A stretch of 64,000 bases of DNA from Bdellovibrionota bacterium (lineage in GTDB: Bacteria > Bdellovibrionota > Bdellovibrionia > Bdellovibrionales > JAMPXM01), in NCBI GenBank assembly GCA_963170185.1, contig CAUJGS010000033.1:62001-126000 (forward strand), in the 5' to 3' direction. Every line of letters starts with the position of its first letter. The stretch's first letter is position 1. A program made the translations under genes and the position numbers. Below the pieces are notes generated by a model, which saw only the letters and a program-made list of their open reading frames with translations, made no database searches and was not told the origin of the DNA. This document shows positions 1 through 10,773 of the stretch, in pieces.

Positions 1-945
1 CAAGATCGCGATTGCGCCGTCTTTTCCAAAATACGAGATCACTTCGACAGTTCCCTTTAAACGCCCAGGAACGCGGCCGATATAGGAGCCCGTCTCGGGG
101 TCGTGAACGTCTTCCCCTTCCTCTGAGATCCGAAGAATATCGCCGACTTGAATTCCAGAAAGACGGCCGGCGTTTAAATACACCCGTTCGCCTTTCACCA
201 TCGCCACTCGGCCCTCCCAAGAGAGCTTCTCAACGGCGTTTGTGATACGCGGGATGGTTGCGACAAACGCACGATTGATGACGGATTGGATGAGAATCGG
301 ATCGTCTGCTAAATCGCGATCATTTTCCGATCGTTCCGCCACGCGTGTCGTCGACTCTTCGGTTTCCGCTTCACGGTTTTCGCTTAAGATAACGCTGCCG
401 TTTCGAGTGTTGACCATGCGCACTTGCACACGGGCGTTCATGCGAGCGCGCACCTTGCGAACGAGACCAACTTCGTCGCCGACTCGACGAGCGCGTACGT
501 CGATGATTCGCCCTTCAACGATGGCCGAGATCCCCATCCCGCTTGCGATCTTGGCCATGGCTTCGAGATCGTATTCGGGGCCCTTTAGAAACGCGCTCAC
601 TTCTTTAGGGAAATCCGTGTTTGCCACGACGACGAACTCGTCTGTTCGACGTAGAAGTCTTAAAAAAGCTTCGCGAGCAACGAGGCCGGCATTTTCCGAC
701 TGAGTTGGTCCGCTTATAAAGGGCAAAACCATGATGCGTTTTCTAAGTGGCGCTTCTTTGGATTCGCGCGCCGCAAACGGCACATCACGTATTTCCGGCG
801 CGGCCGATTTTTGAATTCCAACCTGTCGATTGGCGCCGATCAAAGAGCAGCCCGTAAGCCCCCACGAGCCGAAAGCAAGCAGACCGACGACCAAAACCAC
901 CCGCACGATGTCCATGGCGTACGCTAAATTCTTACGTGAATTCAT
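1..945 (-). CDS. Exported lipoprotein, 3' end cut by window edge; CsgG/FlgT-like accessory protein
   Basis: Minus-strand reading frame open from about 945 to the window edge (not in ORF track because truncated). Translation includes MDIVRVVLVVGLLAFGSWGLTGCSLIGAN (lipobox LTGC) then RIMVLPFISG...; start could be 957, 945 or 915. Confidence 0.7.
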   Translation of the reverse strand, partial: MNSRKNLAYAMDIVRVVLVVGLLAFGSWGLTGCSLIGANRQVGIQKSAAPEIRDVPFAARESKEAPLRKRIMVLPFISGPTQSENAGLVAREAFLRLLRRTDEFVVVANTDFPKEVSAFLKGPEYDLEAMAKIASGMGISAIVEGRIIDVRARRVGDEVGLVRKVRARMNARVQVRMVNTRNGSVILSENREAETEESTTRVAERSENDRDLADDPILIQSVINRAFVATIPRITNAVEKLSWEGRVAMVKGERVYLNAGRLSGIQVGDILRISEEGEDVHDPETGSYIGRVPGRLKGTVEVISYFGKDGAIAIL

Positions 946-1058
946 GCTTCTATTCATGTCTCTTGTCATGTCTCATAGTTTACATGAAAGCCTGCGCGAT
1001 AAGATGAATCCGTGGTCTAGGTCTCGACCAACGGCGCGCCCACTAAAAACAGAATCGA

Positions 1059-2294
1059 TTAAACGCCCTTAGGTTTAACTTCCAGGGTAAACGGCGTGCT
1101 GAGTCCGTCCGCTCCGGCTTCTTGCACGAATTTTTCGTGGAAGGTCGAAAGCTCGAGACTTTTTAGTTTCTCACGGAAGTCTTCTGGCGAAGCGGCATAG
1201 TCGATTTCATACGTCACCTGCCCTGGCTCGAACAGACGCTCGCGAATCGCTTTAATGTCTCGCATCGCCTTAGATTTCAAGAGCTGCGTTCGAAATTCTC
1301 CTAATTGCTTAGGAGTGAGATTGCCTTTTACCGCGAGCTTCAACGTCGTCGCTGCCAATGTGCCACGTGTCCAGGCTTCAAAGACCTGGGTTGAAAGATC
1401 GCGGGCGAGATCACCAGATTCTTTTTCAAGTTTCTTTTTCACGACGATCGCGGCAGGTCCCGAATCTGTTTCCAACGTGCGGCTGATCTCCGCAACCGTG
1501 CGGCCGCCTTGTACGGGAATGACCTCGAGCTTGACTTGAATCTGCCAGGCGCCCGGCAGCTCTCGCGAGTCTTTGACGCGAACATCGCCACGGACGACCA
1601 TCGAAATTCCCAAGTAGTCCCCGATCATTTTCAAATCTTGGCTGGAAGCTCGGTCGACTCGAAATGGTTGCGGCAGTTGGTTAGAAACCGTGCCTTCCAG
1701 AGGTAGAAGAAGATGAAAGCCCTGTTTCATCAATTCCCGGTGAAGCTGATTTTCCAATGCTCGAGACCACTCGACCAAGGGTTTTCTGACTTCGTCCTGC
1801 GAGTCGCCCATCCACCAGCGGTAACTGACAGCTTTCATGCGATCCGTGAACGTGATCATCGGCATCACTGTCACCGGCGTATCGGCATCCGAAAGAAGTC
1901 CGGTGTCGATGACCATTTTTCTCAAACTGCCAACGGAGAGCTTGAGGTCGACTTTCATTTTCCAGGTGCCGTCTGGCTGTTTTTGGATGTCTCCAGGCTG
2001 AACAAACGGGATGAATTTCGCTGCCTCGCGTACGATACGGTTTTCCACCATCGTGCGATTCTTCTGATAGCGTTTTTCACCGATGATTTCGATGACCTGA
2101 CTGCGAGCAACTCCGCTGATGAGCTTTCCCTGAATCTCTCGTTGTGCCTCGACCTGCGACGTCGCTTTCGAACTTCCTTCCTCGGTGATTGGAAGCAGTT
2201 CGTCTTCAAAGCCCTGGGCAAAGGAATTTGAGGAAATGAGTCCTGAGATGACGACCAGGAAAGTGAAAATTGTCGCAAAGAAATTATGTTTCAC
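1059..2294 (-). CDS. Exported protein of unknown function, 411 aa
   Basis: ORF with signal peptide MKHNFFATIFTFLVVISGLISSNSFAQ; lies 3 nt downstream of dnaE. Confidence 0.8.
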   Translation of the reverse strand: MKHNFFATIFTFLVVISGLISSNSFAQGFEDELLPITEEGSSKATSQVEAQREIQGKLISGVARSQVIEIIGEKRYQKNRTMVENRIVREAAKFIPFVQPGDIQKQPDGTWKMKVDLKLSVGSLRKMVIDTGLLSDADTPVTVMPMITFTDRMKAVSYRWWMGDSQDEVRKPLVEWSRALENQLHRELMKQGFHLLLPLEGTVSNQLPQPFRVDRASSQDLKMIGDYLGISMVVRGDVRVKDSRELPGAWQIQVKLEVIPVQGGRTVAEISRTLETDSGPAAIVVKKKLEKESGDLARDLSTQVFEAWTRGTLAATTLKLAVKGNLTPKQLGEFRTQLLKSKAMRDIKAIRERLFEPGQVTYEIDYAASPEDFREKLKSLELSTFHEKFVQEAGADGLSTPFTLEVKPKGV

Positions 2295-2296
2295 GC

Positions 2297-5200
2297 TTAG
2301 CCTCTGATTTCGACAAAGTCCGTTTGTCCAAAGAGTCCATGTAGGTCTTCAAAGAACGCATTGGTCACTTGAATCCCTTTTGGTTCCTCGACTTCCATTG
2401 TGATCATCTTCTTGAGGATTGTCGACTCTCTCGAGTCGGATTTTTCCGCCGAATCGTCCGTTTCTACTTCAACTTCCATCTGAAGTTCGACGCCGGTTTT
2501 TCCTGGAAATCTCGCCATGAGTGTTTTTAAGTCCTCAAGCTTCTCTTGCATCGAGTGATCAATTCGAATCGTCATGGACTTTGATTTACCCATGACTTCT
2601 TCCAGCGGAGCCACTCGATCCACCATGATTTTATGTGAGTCGTTTTCCTTTTTCAAATTTCCACCCACAAGGAGTGGCTGATCGCTCTTGAGTGCGATCT
2701 CCCCTTTGGCATAGGCCTCAGGAAACACGATCAGTTCCACCTGTCCGGTGAGATCTTCCAGCGAAGCAAACGCCATGCGTGCCCCTTTTTTGCTTATGAT
2801 CTCGCGAAACGATGTCACAAGCCCGGCAATGACAACACGTTTGTCAGCGGCCTCGCCTCCAAGTTTTCCGATGTCGCAACTGACCCAGATCTTAAATAGC
2901 TTATCGAGGCCCGCAAGCGGGTGATCGCTGAGATAAAACCCGAGGACCTCTTTTTCGTACTGAAGTTTCAAAGCGCGAGGCCATGGCTTGCGCGCATCGA
3001 GTACGATCTTCTCGACACCATCACCACCGGCATCATCCAACATGGCAAACAAGGAGCCTTGCCCGATCTCGCGATCGCGCCGTGCGTTCTCCGCCCGCTT
3101 AAAGAAGAGCTCATAGCCTTCCATCAACTGAGCTTGATGATAACCAAAGCCCTCAAAGGCGCCGGCTTTGATCAGACACTCGACGACCTTCTTGTTGATC
3201 TTTTTGATGTCGACGGTTTCAAAGAATTGCTCCAGCGACTCGAACTTCCCGCCGATTGTGTTTCTGGCGTCGACAATCGCTTGGACAGCGCCTTCGCCGA
3301 CGCCCTTGATCGCTCCCAAGGAAAAGAAAATCGTGTCGCCTTTCACAGAGAATTTGTATTCCGAGTGATTGATGTGCGGCGGTTTAACTTCAATTCCACG
3401 GGACTGGGCGTTTTTCACGTAGCGAACGATGTTGTCGGTGTTCGACATCTCGGTCGAAAGCAAGGCGGCATAGAACTCGACAGGGTAATAGCGTTTAAGC
3501 CAAGCCGTCTGCGCACTGACGACACAGTAGGCGGCCGCATGCGATTTGTTAAATCCGTAGTTGGCGAATTTCGCCATCAATTCGAACAATTCATCGGCCT
3601 TGGACTTATCAAAACCATTCTTCGCCGCACCGGCCATGAAGCGTTCTTTTTGGCTGGCCATCTCGGCGGCGATTTTTTTACCCATCGCCCGACGAAGCAT
3701 GTCGGCTTCGCCAAGCGTGTAGCTCGCGATTCGGGAGGCGATCGCCATAACCTGTTCCTGGTAGACGATAATCCCGTAGGTTTCTTTTAAGATCGGCTCA
3801 AGTTCCGGGAAGAGGTATTCGACCTCTTCCTCGCCATGCATCTTGCGCGTGTAGTCCGGGATCATATCCATCGGACCGGGACGATAAAGAGCGTTGATCG
3901 CCGTGATATCTTCAAAGCACTTGGGCTTAATCGACTTCACCGCGTTCGTGATGCCCTCACCTTCGAACTGGAACACCCCTAGGAGATCACCCTTCGACAT
4001 GAGTTCGTAAATGCCATGATCATGAATCGGAATCTCGCTTGCGGCGACAGTCCTTCCGCGGTTTTCCCGAATCAAGTCGAGGGCATTTTTGATGTGCGTG
4101 AGAGTTTTTAGACCGAGGAAGTCAAACTTGATAAGACCGATTTTTTCGGCCCATTTCATGTCGTACTGAACAACCCGTTCGTCCGCAGCTCCCCGATACA
4201 TCGGCGCATAGCTAACAAGTGGCGCGTCACCAATGACAACCCCGGCTGCGTGAATACCGGCGTTTCTAACAAGCCCTTCGATTTTTTTCGCAAGCTCAAT
4301 GAGATTCGCGATCTGCGGGTTTTGCTCGATCTGTTCACGAATTCGCGGCTCTTCTTCGATCGCCTCATCGATAGTGATTCCAAGCTTTTCTGGAATGAGC
4401 TTTGAGATCACATCAACTTCGGCAAACGTCATTCCAAGCACACGCCCGACGTCTTTGATCGCGGCACGGGTTTGAAGCTTTCCGTAAGTGATGATCTGCG
4501 AGACGTTTTGATCGCCATACTTCTGGGTCACATACTGAATGACTTCCTGGCGACGATCTTGGCAGAAGTCGATGTCGAAGTCCGGCATCGAAATACGCTC
4601 GGGATTCAGAAATCGCTCAAAGAGAAGCGAATACGGCATCGGATCAAGGTCCGTGATACGAAGGCAATACGCGACAAGCGAGCCCGCTCCGGAGCCCCGT
4701 CCTGGTCCGACTGGAATTCCGTTTTTCTTAGCCCAATTGATGAAGTCTTGGACGATCAAGAAGTAGGAGGTAAAGCCCATCTTTTCGATGACGCCAAGCT
4801 CGTACTCCACCCGCTTTTTGTACTCAGGTTTCTTTTCCTCGGGAACAGGTGAACCCACCTGCTCGGCCTCCGAGAACCGCTCGGTGAGGCCGGTTTCCGT
4901 CATCTCTTGGATCAGGGTTTGCGGCGATTTTCCGTCGTCACTCGTGAAATACGGAAGATGGTAAATCATCTTGCCGGCATCATCTTTGAGTTTGAATTTC
5001 ACATCACAGCGGCTGGCGACTTCGAGTGTTCTTTCGCAGGCCTCAGGGAAATCCTTAAACAGGGTTTTCATCTCCCCTGGAGATTTGAAATAGAACTGAT
5101 CACTGCCCAGGCGATAGCGGCTCTCGTCGTGAAGAGTCTTGTTGGAACCAATGCAGATCAAAACCTCTTGTCCGATTTGATCGGCCTGATCGAGGTAGTG

Positions 5201-5824
5201 GACATTGTTTGCCGCAACTAGCGGAACACCAGTGATTTTCGAAGCTTCCGCTAAAAACGGAACCAACTCGTTCCACTCTGGCGTGCCGGTGCGATTGATC
5301 TCGAGATACAAGCGATCATCGAAGATCTCTTTCATCTCGCGAATTTTGTCCAACGCCGCCTCTGGACCAAAGCGAGAGAAGGCGTAACCAGGCTCGCCCA
5401 TCGATCCGCCGGTCAGTGCGATCAGGTGTTCGCTATACTCCTTGATCACTTCCCAATCGAGGCGAGGCTTGTAGTAAAAGCCCTCTTGATACCCAATCGA
5501 CGAGAGTTTGCAGAGATTCTGATAGCCTTGAAAGTTTTGAGCGAGAAGAACGATCCGTCGGTTCGGCATCTGCGAAGCTTCGCGATCCTCACCCTTTACG
5601 TGTCGGCTCTTCGGAGCGATGTAGGCATCAAGCCCAATGATGGGCTTGAGATCGAAATCTTTCGCGGTGAAATAAAACTCGGCCGCACCAAACAAGTTCC
5701 CACTATCGGTCAACGCGACAGCCGGCATCTCGAGTTTTTTCGCTCGATCACAGAGCTTTTTAACTCGAATCGTCGACTCCAAAAGGGAGTACTGGGAATG
5801 GACGTGAAGGTGCACAAAGGACAT
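2297..5824 (-). CDS. dnaE: DNA polymerase III subunit alpha
   Basis: 1175 aa; MSFVHLHVHSQYSLLE PHP start, PMPYSLLFERFLNPERISMPDFDIDFCQDRR catalytic region, GLKTLTHI, YRPGPMDMIPDY. Confidence 0.98.
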   Translation of the reverse strand: MSFVHLHVHSQYSLLESTIRVKKLCDRAKKLEMPAVALTDSGNLFGAAEFYFTAKDFDLKPIIGLDAYIAPKSRHVKGEDREASQMPNRRIVLLAQNFQGYQNLCKLSSIGYQEGFYYKPRLDWEVIKEYSEHLIALTGGSMGEPGYAFSRFGPEAALDKIREMKEIFDDRLYLEINRTGTPEWNELVPFLAEASKITGVPLVAANNVHYLDQADQIGQEVLICIGSNKTLHDESRYRLGSDQFYFKSPGEMKTLFKDFPEACERTLEVASRCDVKFKLKDDAGKMIYHLPYFTSDDGKSPQTLIQEMTETGLTERFSEAEQVGSPVPEEKKPEYKKRVEYELGVIEKMGFTSYFLIVQDFINWAKKNGIPVGPGRGSGAGSLVAYCLRITDLDPMPYSLLFERFLNPERISMPDFDIDFCQDRRQEVIQYVTQKYGDQNVSQIITYGKLQTRAAIKDVGRVLGMTFAEVDVISKLIPEKLGITIDEAIEEEPRIREQIEQNPQIANLIELAKKIEGLVRNAGIHAAGVVIGDAPLVSYAPMYRGAADERVVQYDMKWAEKIGLIKFDFLGLKTLTHIKNALDLIRENRGRTVAASEIPIHDHGIYELMSKGDLLGVFQFEGEGITNAVKSIKPKCFEDITAINALYRPGPMDMIPDYTRKMHGEEEVEYLFPELEPILKETYGIIVYQEQVMAIASRIASYTLGEADMLRRAMGKKIAAEMASQKERFMAGAAKNGFDKSKADELFELMAKFANYGFNKSHAAAYCVVSAQTAWLKRYYPVEFYAALLSTEMSNTDNIVRYVKNAQSRGIEVKPPHINHSEYKFSVKGDTIFFSLGAIKGVGEGAVQAIVDARNTIGGKFESLEQFFETVDIKKINKKVVECLIKAGAFEGFGYHQAQLMEGYELFFKRAENARRDREIGQGSLFAMLDDAGGDGVEKIVLDARKPWPRALKLQYEKEVLGFYLSDHPLAGLDKLFKIWVSCDIGKLGGEAADKRVVIAGLVTSFREIISKKGARMAFASLEDLTGQVELIVFPEAYAKGEIALKSDQPLLVGGNLKKENDSHKIMVDRVAPLEEVMGKSKSMTIRIDHSMQEKLEDLKTLMARFPGKTGVELQMEVEVETDDSAEKSDSRESTILKKMITMEVEEPKGIQVTNAFFEDLHGLFGQTDFVEIRG

Positions 5825-6195
5825 GGGTGAAATCTATAACAGGAGGTCTCTTGATGTTGAATCCTTGTTGCAGAAATCGGAATTCAAGTCTCGCTGCATC
5901 CGCCGTGCGTTAAGAGCCTGATTTCATGGTGCTTCACGCATTGCGAAAAACTCTTCCGACAGCCCTCAGCCGACGCCTCAAAGAAACCCACAGAAACTGC
6001 CCGCAGATTAATCAACAGGTTAGCGATTAGACTCCTTATTAGATTCCTCCAGAAATCATACCACCTGTCCATTCACCGCGACCAACCGGCACTCTGGTCC
6101 TGTTCTATCGGACCGACTTGAATTCAAGCAACCTTCCCGCATCCTAGAAACATTCAAAAAAACCCTCGCCTTGAAGAGGGAGAAAGATATCGATC

Positions 6196-6684
6196 ATGAA
6201 GACATCGTTCATCGTCACTCTGCTTGCAGGATTGTTTCTCACGACTCACGCGCATGCCGACCAATGTGCTTGGATCGAAAACGGCGACAAATATGTCGTG
6301 AAGTCGGCAAAGAAACTTTTGAATCCCGATGCCGAGTTTGTTGAATACTGCGCACCCTGCGGCGACAAACCAAGCAAGGTTCAAAAGGTTGAAGATTCAA
6401 ATATCGAGTTCGCGAAAATGGGGGCCGATGTCTACAACGGCACGGGTGGAAAACCAGCGTATCGCGAAGTCAACGTGAACGGCCGCGGTCAGGATCTTGC
6501 CTATATCTATGTCCGCACCGGCACGCGTGTTTTCGCCAACGTCGCCATGCTCACGGGCTGCCCTGTTTCAGGCGTTCCGCCATTCCTCTACACGGCACCA
6601 GGAAAATCGCCTTCACCGGTGACAATCGAAGACCTCGAAAACGGTCGCAAACCTGCCAGCGAAACTCCGGCGAAGAAAAAATAA
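6196..6684 (+). CDS. Small exported hypothetical protein
   Basis: 162 aa with signal peptide MKTSFIVTLLAGLFLTTHAHA; GGGAG-type RBS upstream; terminator hairpin downstream. Confidence 0.75.
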   Translation: MKTSFIVTLLAGLFLTTHAHADQCAWIENGDKYVVKSAKKLLNPDAEFVEYCAPCGDKPSKVQKVEDSNIEFAKMGADVYNGTGGKPAYREVNVNGRGQDLAYIYVRTGTRVFANVAMLTGCPVSGVPPFLYTAPGKSPSPVTIEDLENGRKPASETPAKKK

Positions 6685-6706
6685 GGACGACATGTCTGAA
6701 AGCAAA

Positions 6707-6741
6707 AGAGCCAAGCTTGTTTAAAGCTTGGCTCTTTTTTA
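6707..6741. terminator. Rho-independent terminator
   Basis: agagccaagctt-gttta-aagcttggctctttttta: 12-bp perfect stem followed by T run. Confidence 0.85.
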
Positions 6742-6757
6742 TTGGAAAAGCGTTCGA

Positions 6758-7114
6758 CTACGGATTGCTGCTTTTCTTTTCCATCTCCATTTTTTTCATT
6801 TCGATCTTCGCTTTGCGAGCATCAAGACGCTGCATCTTTTTGTCCATATGCTCGTGACGCATAGCCATGCGGTCCTCTTTCAACCCTTCGTGACACTTCT
6901 TCATCGCGTCGTGATCTTGAGCTGCCGAGACGCATGTCTTCGCCTCTTGAAGAGCGGAAATCCGCTTGTCCATGTGGGCCAAAACTTCCTGCTTGTGTGC
7001 CTCAACTCCGCCACCTGCGGGAGCGCCACTGCTTCCCTGCGCCTGAGCGCCACTAGCCATCAATAAAATGAGCGATGTTGTAACCGATGCGAGAACTCTC
7101 GAAGAAACGAGCAT
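6758..7114 (-). CDS. Small exported Met/Lys-rich hypothetical protein
   Basis: ORF 6758..7156; signal peptide begins at internal Met (MLVSSRVLASVTTSLILLMASGAQA), so start 7114 preferred. Confidence 0.65.
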   Translation of the reverse strand: MLVSSRVLASVTTSLILLMASGAQAQGSSGAPAGGGVEAHKQEVLAHMDKRISALQEAKTCVSAAQDHDAMKKCHEGLKEDRMAMRHEHMDKKMQRLDARKAKIEMKKMEMEKKSSNP

Positions 7115-7159
7115 GTTTTTACTCCTGGTAGTCGCCCCCAACCTTGGGGACGACATGGT

Positions 7160-8740
7160 TTATTCCCATTCTATCGTTCCAGGAGGTTTCGACGTCACGT
7201 CGTAAACCACACGATTTACACCTTTGACCTGGTTCGTGATGCGGTTTGAAACCTCGCGCAAAAACGCGAACTCAAACGGATACCAATCGGCCGTCATGCC
7301 GTCTAGCGACGTCACAGCCCTTAGCGCCAATACGCGGTCGTATGTGCGCGCGTCCCCTTGTACGCCGACTGTTCTGACCGGCAAAAGCACACAAAATGCC
7401 TGCCAGATCTTGTCATAGAGTCCAGCTTCACGAAGTGCCGAAATAAAAATATGATCCGCTTCCTTGATGATCGAGAGCTTCTCTCTTGTCACATCTCCCA
7501 TACAGCGAATCGCCAATCCTGGACCAGGGAATGGGTGGCGTCCCAAGATATCCTGCGGGAGATCGAGCTCGCGCCCGATCTGACGAACTTCGTCTTTAAA
7601 GAGCTCGCGAAGCGGCTCAACAAGCCTCATGTTCATTTTCTCAGGCAAGCCACCTACATTGTGATGGGACTTGATCGTGACACTTGCTCCTCGTGGCGAA
7701 ACGCTTTCGATGACGTCGGGATACAGCGTCCCCTGAGCCAACCATTCGTAGTGTTCACCTTTGGTTTTAGCCGCTTCCATAAAGACGTCGATAAAAACTT
7801 TGCCGATCGCTTTACGTTTAGCTTCCGGCTCTTCTAAGCCAGCCAAGGCCGAAAGAAACTCTTCTTCCGCATCGACGCCCGTCACATTAAGACCGATGAG
7901 GCGATACTGTCTTAAGACATCTTCGTATTCATTTTTACGAAGCAGACCGTTGTTCACAAACACGCAGTGAACACGCGAAGGTTCTAAAGCTTTCGTAAGA
8001 AGCGCCGCCACGACCGAAGAATCCACGCCTCCAGAAAGTCCGCATAAAACCTTGTCAGTCGGTCCGACGCGCTCTCGAATCCCTTGAATCAGATGTTCGA
8101 CAATAGAATGCGAACTCCAAGTCGGAGTCGCCTCACACATCACCGACGCAAACTCCTTTAGGATATCGGTCCCATGGTCTGTGTGCGCGACTTCCGGATG
8201 AAACTGCACAGCCCAGACTCGCGGCCCACGCATGGCGGCGGCATGTTTTGAATCACTCATGCCGACGATCTTAAACCCTGGTGGCGGCACTCTCACGACA
8301 TCGCCGTGACTCATCCACACACGCTGCGAAAGTGGAATCCGGGGTGCAAAAGGTTCGCTCCAAGAAACATAGTTATGCCCGTATTCACGGCTCGAAGCCG
8401 CTTCGACTTTTCCACCAAGCTCTTGTGCGATCAACTGCATGCCGTAACAGATTCCCAACAGAGGCGCGATCTCATTAAGAGCCCGAACGTCGGCTTTGGG
8501 ACTTCCATCTTCGTGAACCGATGATGGCCCGCCCGACAAGATAATGCCCTTTGGCTTTCGGCGGCGAATCTCTTCTACCGGAGTATTAAACGGCAAGAGC
8601 TCGGAATAGTAATTGAGTTCCCGTAACCGACGAGCGATCAGCTGCGTGAGCTGACTTCCGAAATCGAGAACAACAAAACCGCCTTCGATGGTTTGATTCC
8701 AACCCGACTTTGATTGATCATGCTGTGATCCAGTTGCCAT
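7160..8740 (-). CDS. guaA: GMP synthase (glutamine-hydrolysing)
   Basis: 526 aa; GGPSSVHEDG, GICYGMQL amidotransferase, LSGGVDSSV PP-loop, GRHPFPGPGLAIR, C-terminal KPPGTIEWE. Confidence 0.98.
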   Translation of the reverse strand: MATGSQHDQSKSGWNQTIEGGFVVLDFGSQLTQLIARRLRELNYYSELLPFNTPVEEIRRRKPKGIILSGGPSSVHEDGSPKADVRALNEIAPLLGICYGMQLIAQELGGKVEAASSREYGHNYVSWSEPFAPRIPLSQRVWMSHGDVVRVPPPGFKIVGMSDSKHAAAMRGPRVWAVQFHPEVAHTDHGTDILKEFASVMCEATPTWSSHSIVEHLIQGIRERVGPTDKVLCGLSGGVDSSVVAALLTKALEPSRVHCVFVNNGLLRKNEYEDVLRQYRLIGLNVTGVDAEEEFLSALAGLEEPEAKRKAIGKVFIDVFMEAAKTKGEHYEWLAQGTLYPDVIESVSPRGASVTIKSHHNVGGLPEKMNMRLVEPLRELFKDEVRQIGRELDLPQDILGRHPFPGPGLAIRCMGDVTREKLSIIKEADHIFISALREAGLYDKIWQAFCVLLPVRTVGVQGDARTYDRVLALRAVTSLDGMTADWYPFEFAFLREVSNRITNQVKGVNRVVYDVTSKPPGTIEWE

Positions 8741-8752
8741 GTGCTTGAGCTC

Positions 8753-10219
8753 CTATTCCAGTCGGTAATTTGGGGCTTCTTTTGTGATGCTCACGTCATG
8801 CACGTGAGACTCACGAAGACCAGATGAAGAAATCTGAACGAATTTTGCCTTTGCCTGAAGATCCGCAATCGACTGCGACCCCATATAACCCATTCCACTT
8901 TTGAGGCCACCCACCAGCTGATGAAGAATCGCCGAGGCGCTGCCTTTGTAAGGGACTTTGCCTTCGATCCCTTCGGGCACGAGTTTTTCGAAGTCCATAA
9001 TATCGCCCTGGAAGTAGCGATCTTTCGAACCTTTTGCCATCGCACCAAGAGACCCCATGCCGCGATAAACCTTGTACGTGCGCCCTTGATAAAGCAGCGT
9101 TTCGCCCGGACTCTCATCGGCACCAGCAAGCAAGTTTCCGATCATGACACTTGAAGCACCAAGTGCTAGTGCTTTTGTCACGTCACCCGAATATTTGATT
9201 CCACCGTCGGCGATAATGGTTTTGCCTTTCTTCTTGGCGGCCGCTGAACATTCGATGACAGCCGAGATCTGAGGCATACCGACACCCGCCACGACACGAG
9301 TTGTGCAAATCGAGCCTGGCCCGATTCCCACCTTCACGACATCTGCGCCTCGATCCATTAACGCGTTTGTCGCGTCTGCGGTGACGACGTTTCCCGCCAC
9401 CACGACCGTGTCTTTAAAGCTCTTTGCAACCCATTCGACCATCTCCAAGACATTCTTCGAATGCCCGTGAGCCGTGTCGACACAGATCACGTCGCAGCCC
9501 GCAGCGACCAAGGCCTGCACGCGCTCGCGTGATGTCTGATCGATACCGACCGCCGCTCCGACCACAAGACGTCCGTGCGCATCTTTTGTCGCCAGCGGGT
9601 ACTCTTTCGCTTTTTCGATATCCTTGATTGTGATGAGACCCTTTAAGCGTCCCTCTTTATCGACGATCGGAAGTTTTTCGATACGATGGCGCTGAAGAAT
9701 CTCTTTTGCTTTCTCAAGCGTCGTTCCGACTTCCGCCGTGACGAGTTTATCTTTCGTCATCACATCTTTGATAAGCTGGCGAGTGTTCGTCTCGAATCTG
9801 AGATCGCGATTGGTGAGAATCCCAACAAGCTTACCTTCGACGGTGATCGGAATTCCCGAGATCGAATACTTACGCATGAGTTCAAGCGCGTCAGCGACCT
9901 GCTTGTCCGGGCCAATCGTGATCGGGTCACGAATCATGCCCGACTCGTACTTTTTCACTTTCTCGGCCTCCAAAGCTTGTTCTTCGACCGTCATGTTTTT
10001 ATGAACGATGCCAAGACCACCTTGCTGCGCCATCACCCGCGCCATCTTGTTTCCCGTTACCGTATCCATGGCCGCTGAAATCACTGGCGAATGAAGAGTT
10101 ATGTCACGCGCAAAGAAGGACTTGGTGGTGACCATGCTGGGCACAATTTCCGAGTACTGGGGAACAAGCAAAATATCATCGAAGGTAAGGGCAAATGTGA
10201 CATCTAGCTGTTTACTCAT
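8753..10219 (-). CDS. guaB: IMP dehydrogenase
   Basis: [27 protein letters not shown] domains; [17 protein letters not shown] active-site loop. Start at 10219 overlaps the upstream stop (ATGA). Confidence 0.97.
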   Translation of the reverse strand: MSKQLDVTFALTFDDILLVPQYSEIVPSMVTTKSFFARDITLHSPVISAAMDTVTGNKMARVMAQQGGLGIVHKNMTVEEQALEAEKVKKYESGMIRDPITIGPDKQVADALELMRKYSISGIPITVEGKLVGILTNRDLRFETNTRQLIKDVMTKDKLVTAEVGTTLEKAKEILQRHRIEKLPIVDKEGRLKGLITIKDIEKAKEYPLATKDAHGRLVVGAAVGIDQTSRERVQALVAAGCDVICVDTAHGHSKNVLEMVEWVAKSFKDTVVVAGNVVTADATNALMDRGADVVKVGIGPGSICTTRVVAGVGMPQISAVIECSAAAKKKGKTIIADGGIKYSGDVTKALALGASSVMIGNLLAGADESPGETLLYQGRTYKVYRGMGSLGAMAKGSKDRYFQGDIMDFEKLVPEGIEGKVPYKGSASAILHQLVGGLKSGMGYMGSQSIADLQAKAKFVQISSSGLRESHVHDVSITKEAPNYRLE

Positions 10220-10764
10220 TTCGGACGCTCCTGGTGTTTGGCGGGGTTCTGATACCAATCTTTGTACATGAGGTAGTTGTCAGCGGACTTGTCGAGAAAC
10301 GCGAGTTCCTCGGGCTTAAGTGGCCGCACGGCTTTGGCGGGGCGACCCAAGATCAACCATCCCGATTCAAACGTGGCGCCCTCGGTCACAAGACTTCCGG
10401 CACCGACGATCGAACGTGATGGAATCACAGCGCCATCCATGATGGTTGCACCCATACCGATGAGGCAGAGATCACCGATATTGCATCCATGTAGCGTCAC
10501 GTTGTGACCGACCGTCACACGCCGCCCGATCTTGGCAAACGCCTTATTGAACGTGCCGTGCACGACCGTTCCGTCTTGGATATTGCTCTCGTCGCCAACT
10601 TCAATCGGCCCAACGTCGCCACGTAAAACGCACGAGTACCAAACCGAACAGTTTTTTCCGAGTTTAACTTGGCCGATCAACGCGGCCGTGGGAGCGAGGA
10701 AAGTCCCCTCGCCAACTTCGGGCGTGTAGCCCAGAAGGGATTGGATGACAGCTTGAGTGTTCAT
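10216..10764 (-). CDS. Gamma-carbonic anhydrase family / hexapeptide repeat protein
   Basis: 182 aa; left-handed beta-helix hexapeptides, GDVGPIEVGDESNIQDGTVVHG, VGHNVTLHGC. Confidence 0.9.
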   Translation of the reverse strand: MNTQAVIQSLLGYTPEVGEGTFLAPTAALIGQVKLGKNCSVWYSCVLRGDVGPIEVGDESNIQDGTVVHGTFNKAFAKIGRRVTVGHNVTLHGCNIGDLCLIGMGATIMDGAVIPSRSIVGAGSLVTEGATFESGWLILGRPAKAVRPLKPEELAFLDKSADNYLMYKDWYQNPAKHQERPK

Positions 10765-10773
10765 CCTTCGGGA

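Noticed and set aside
12-703. Two + strand ORFs at the window start
   Set aside because: Antisense to the truncated lipoprotein gene on the minus strand, which has a clear signal peptide and lipobox.
2921-3790. 289-aa + strand ORF
   Set aside because: Fully antisense to dnaE; product has no recognisable domain and is explained by codon-bias shadowing.
5880-6125. Long-range inverted repeat gaattcaagtc/gacttgaattc in the dnaE upstream gap
   Set aside because: Only 11 bp over ~235 nt; plausible by chance and no other ncRNA evidence.
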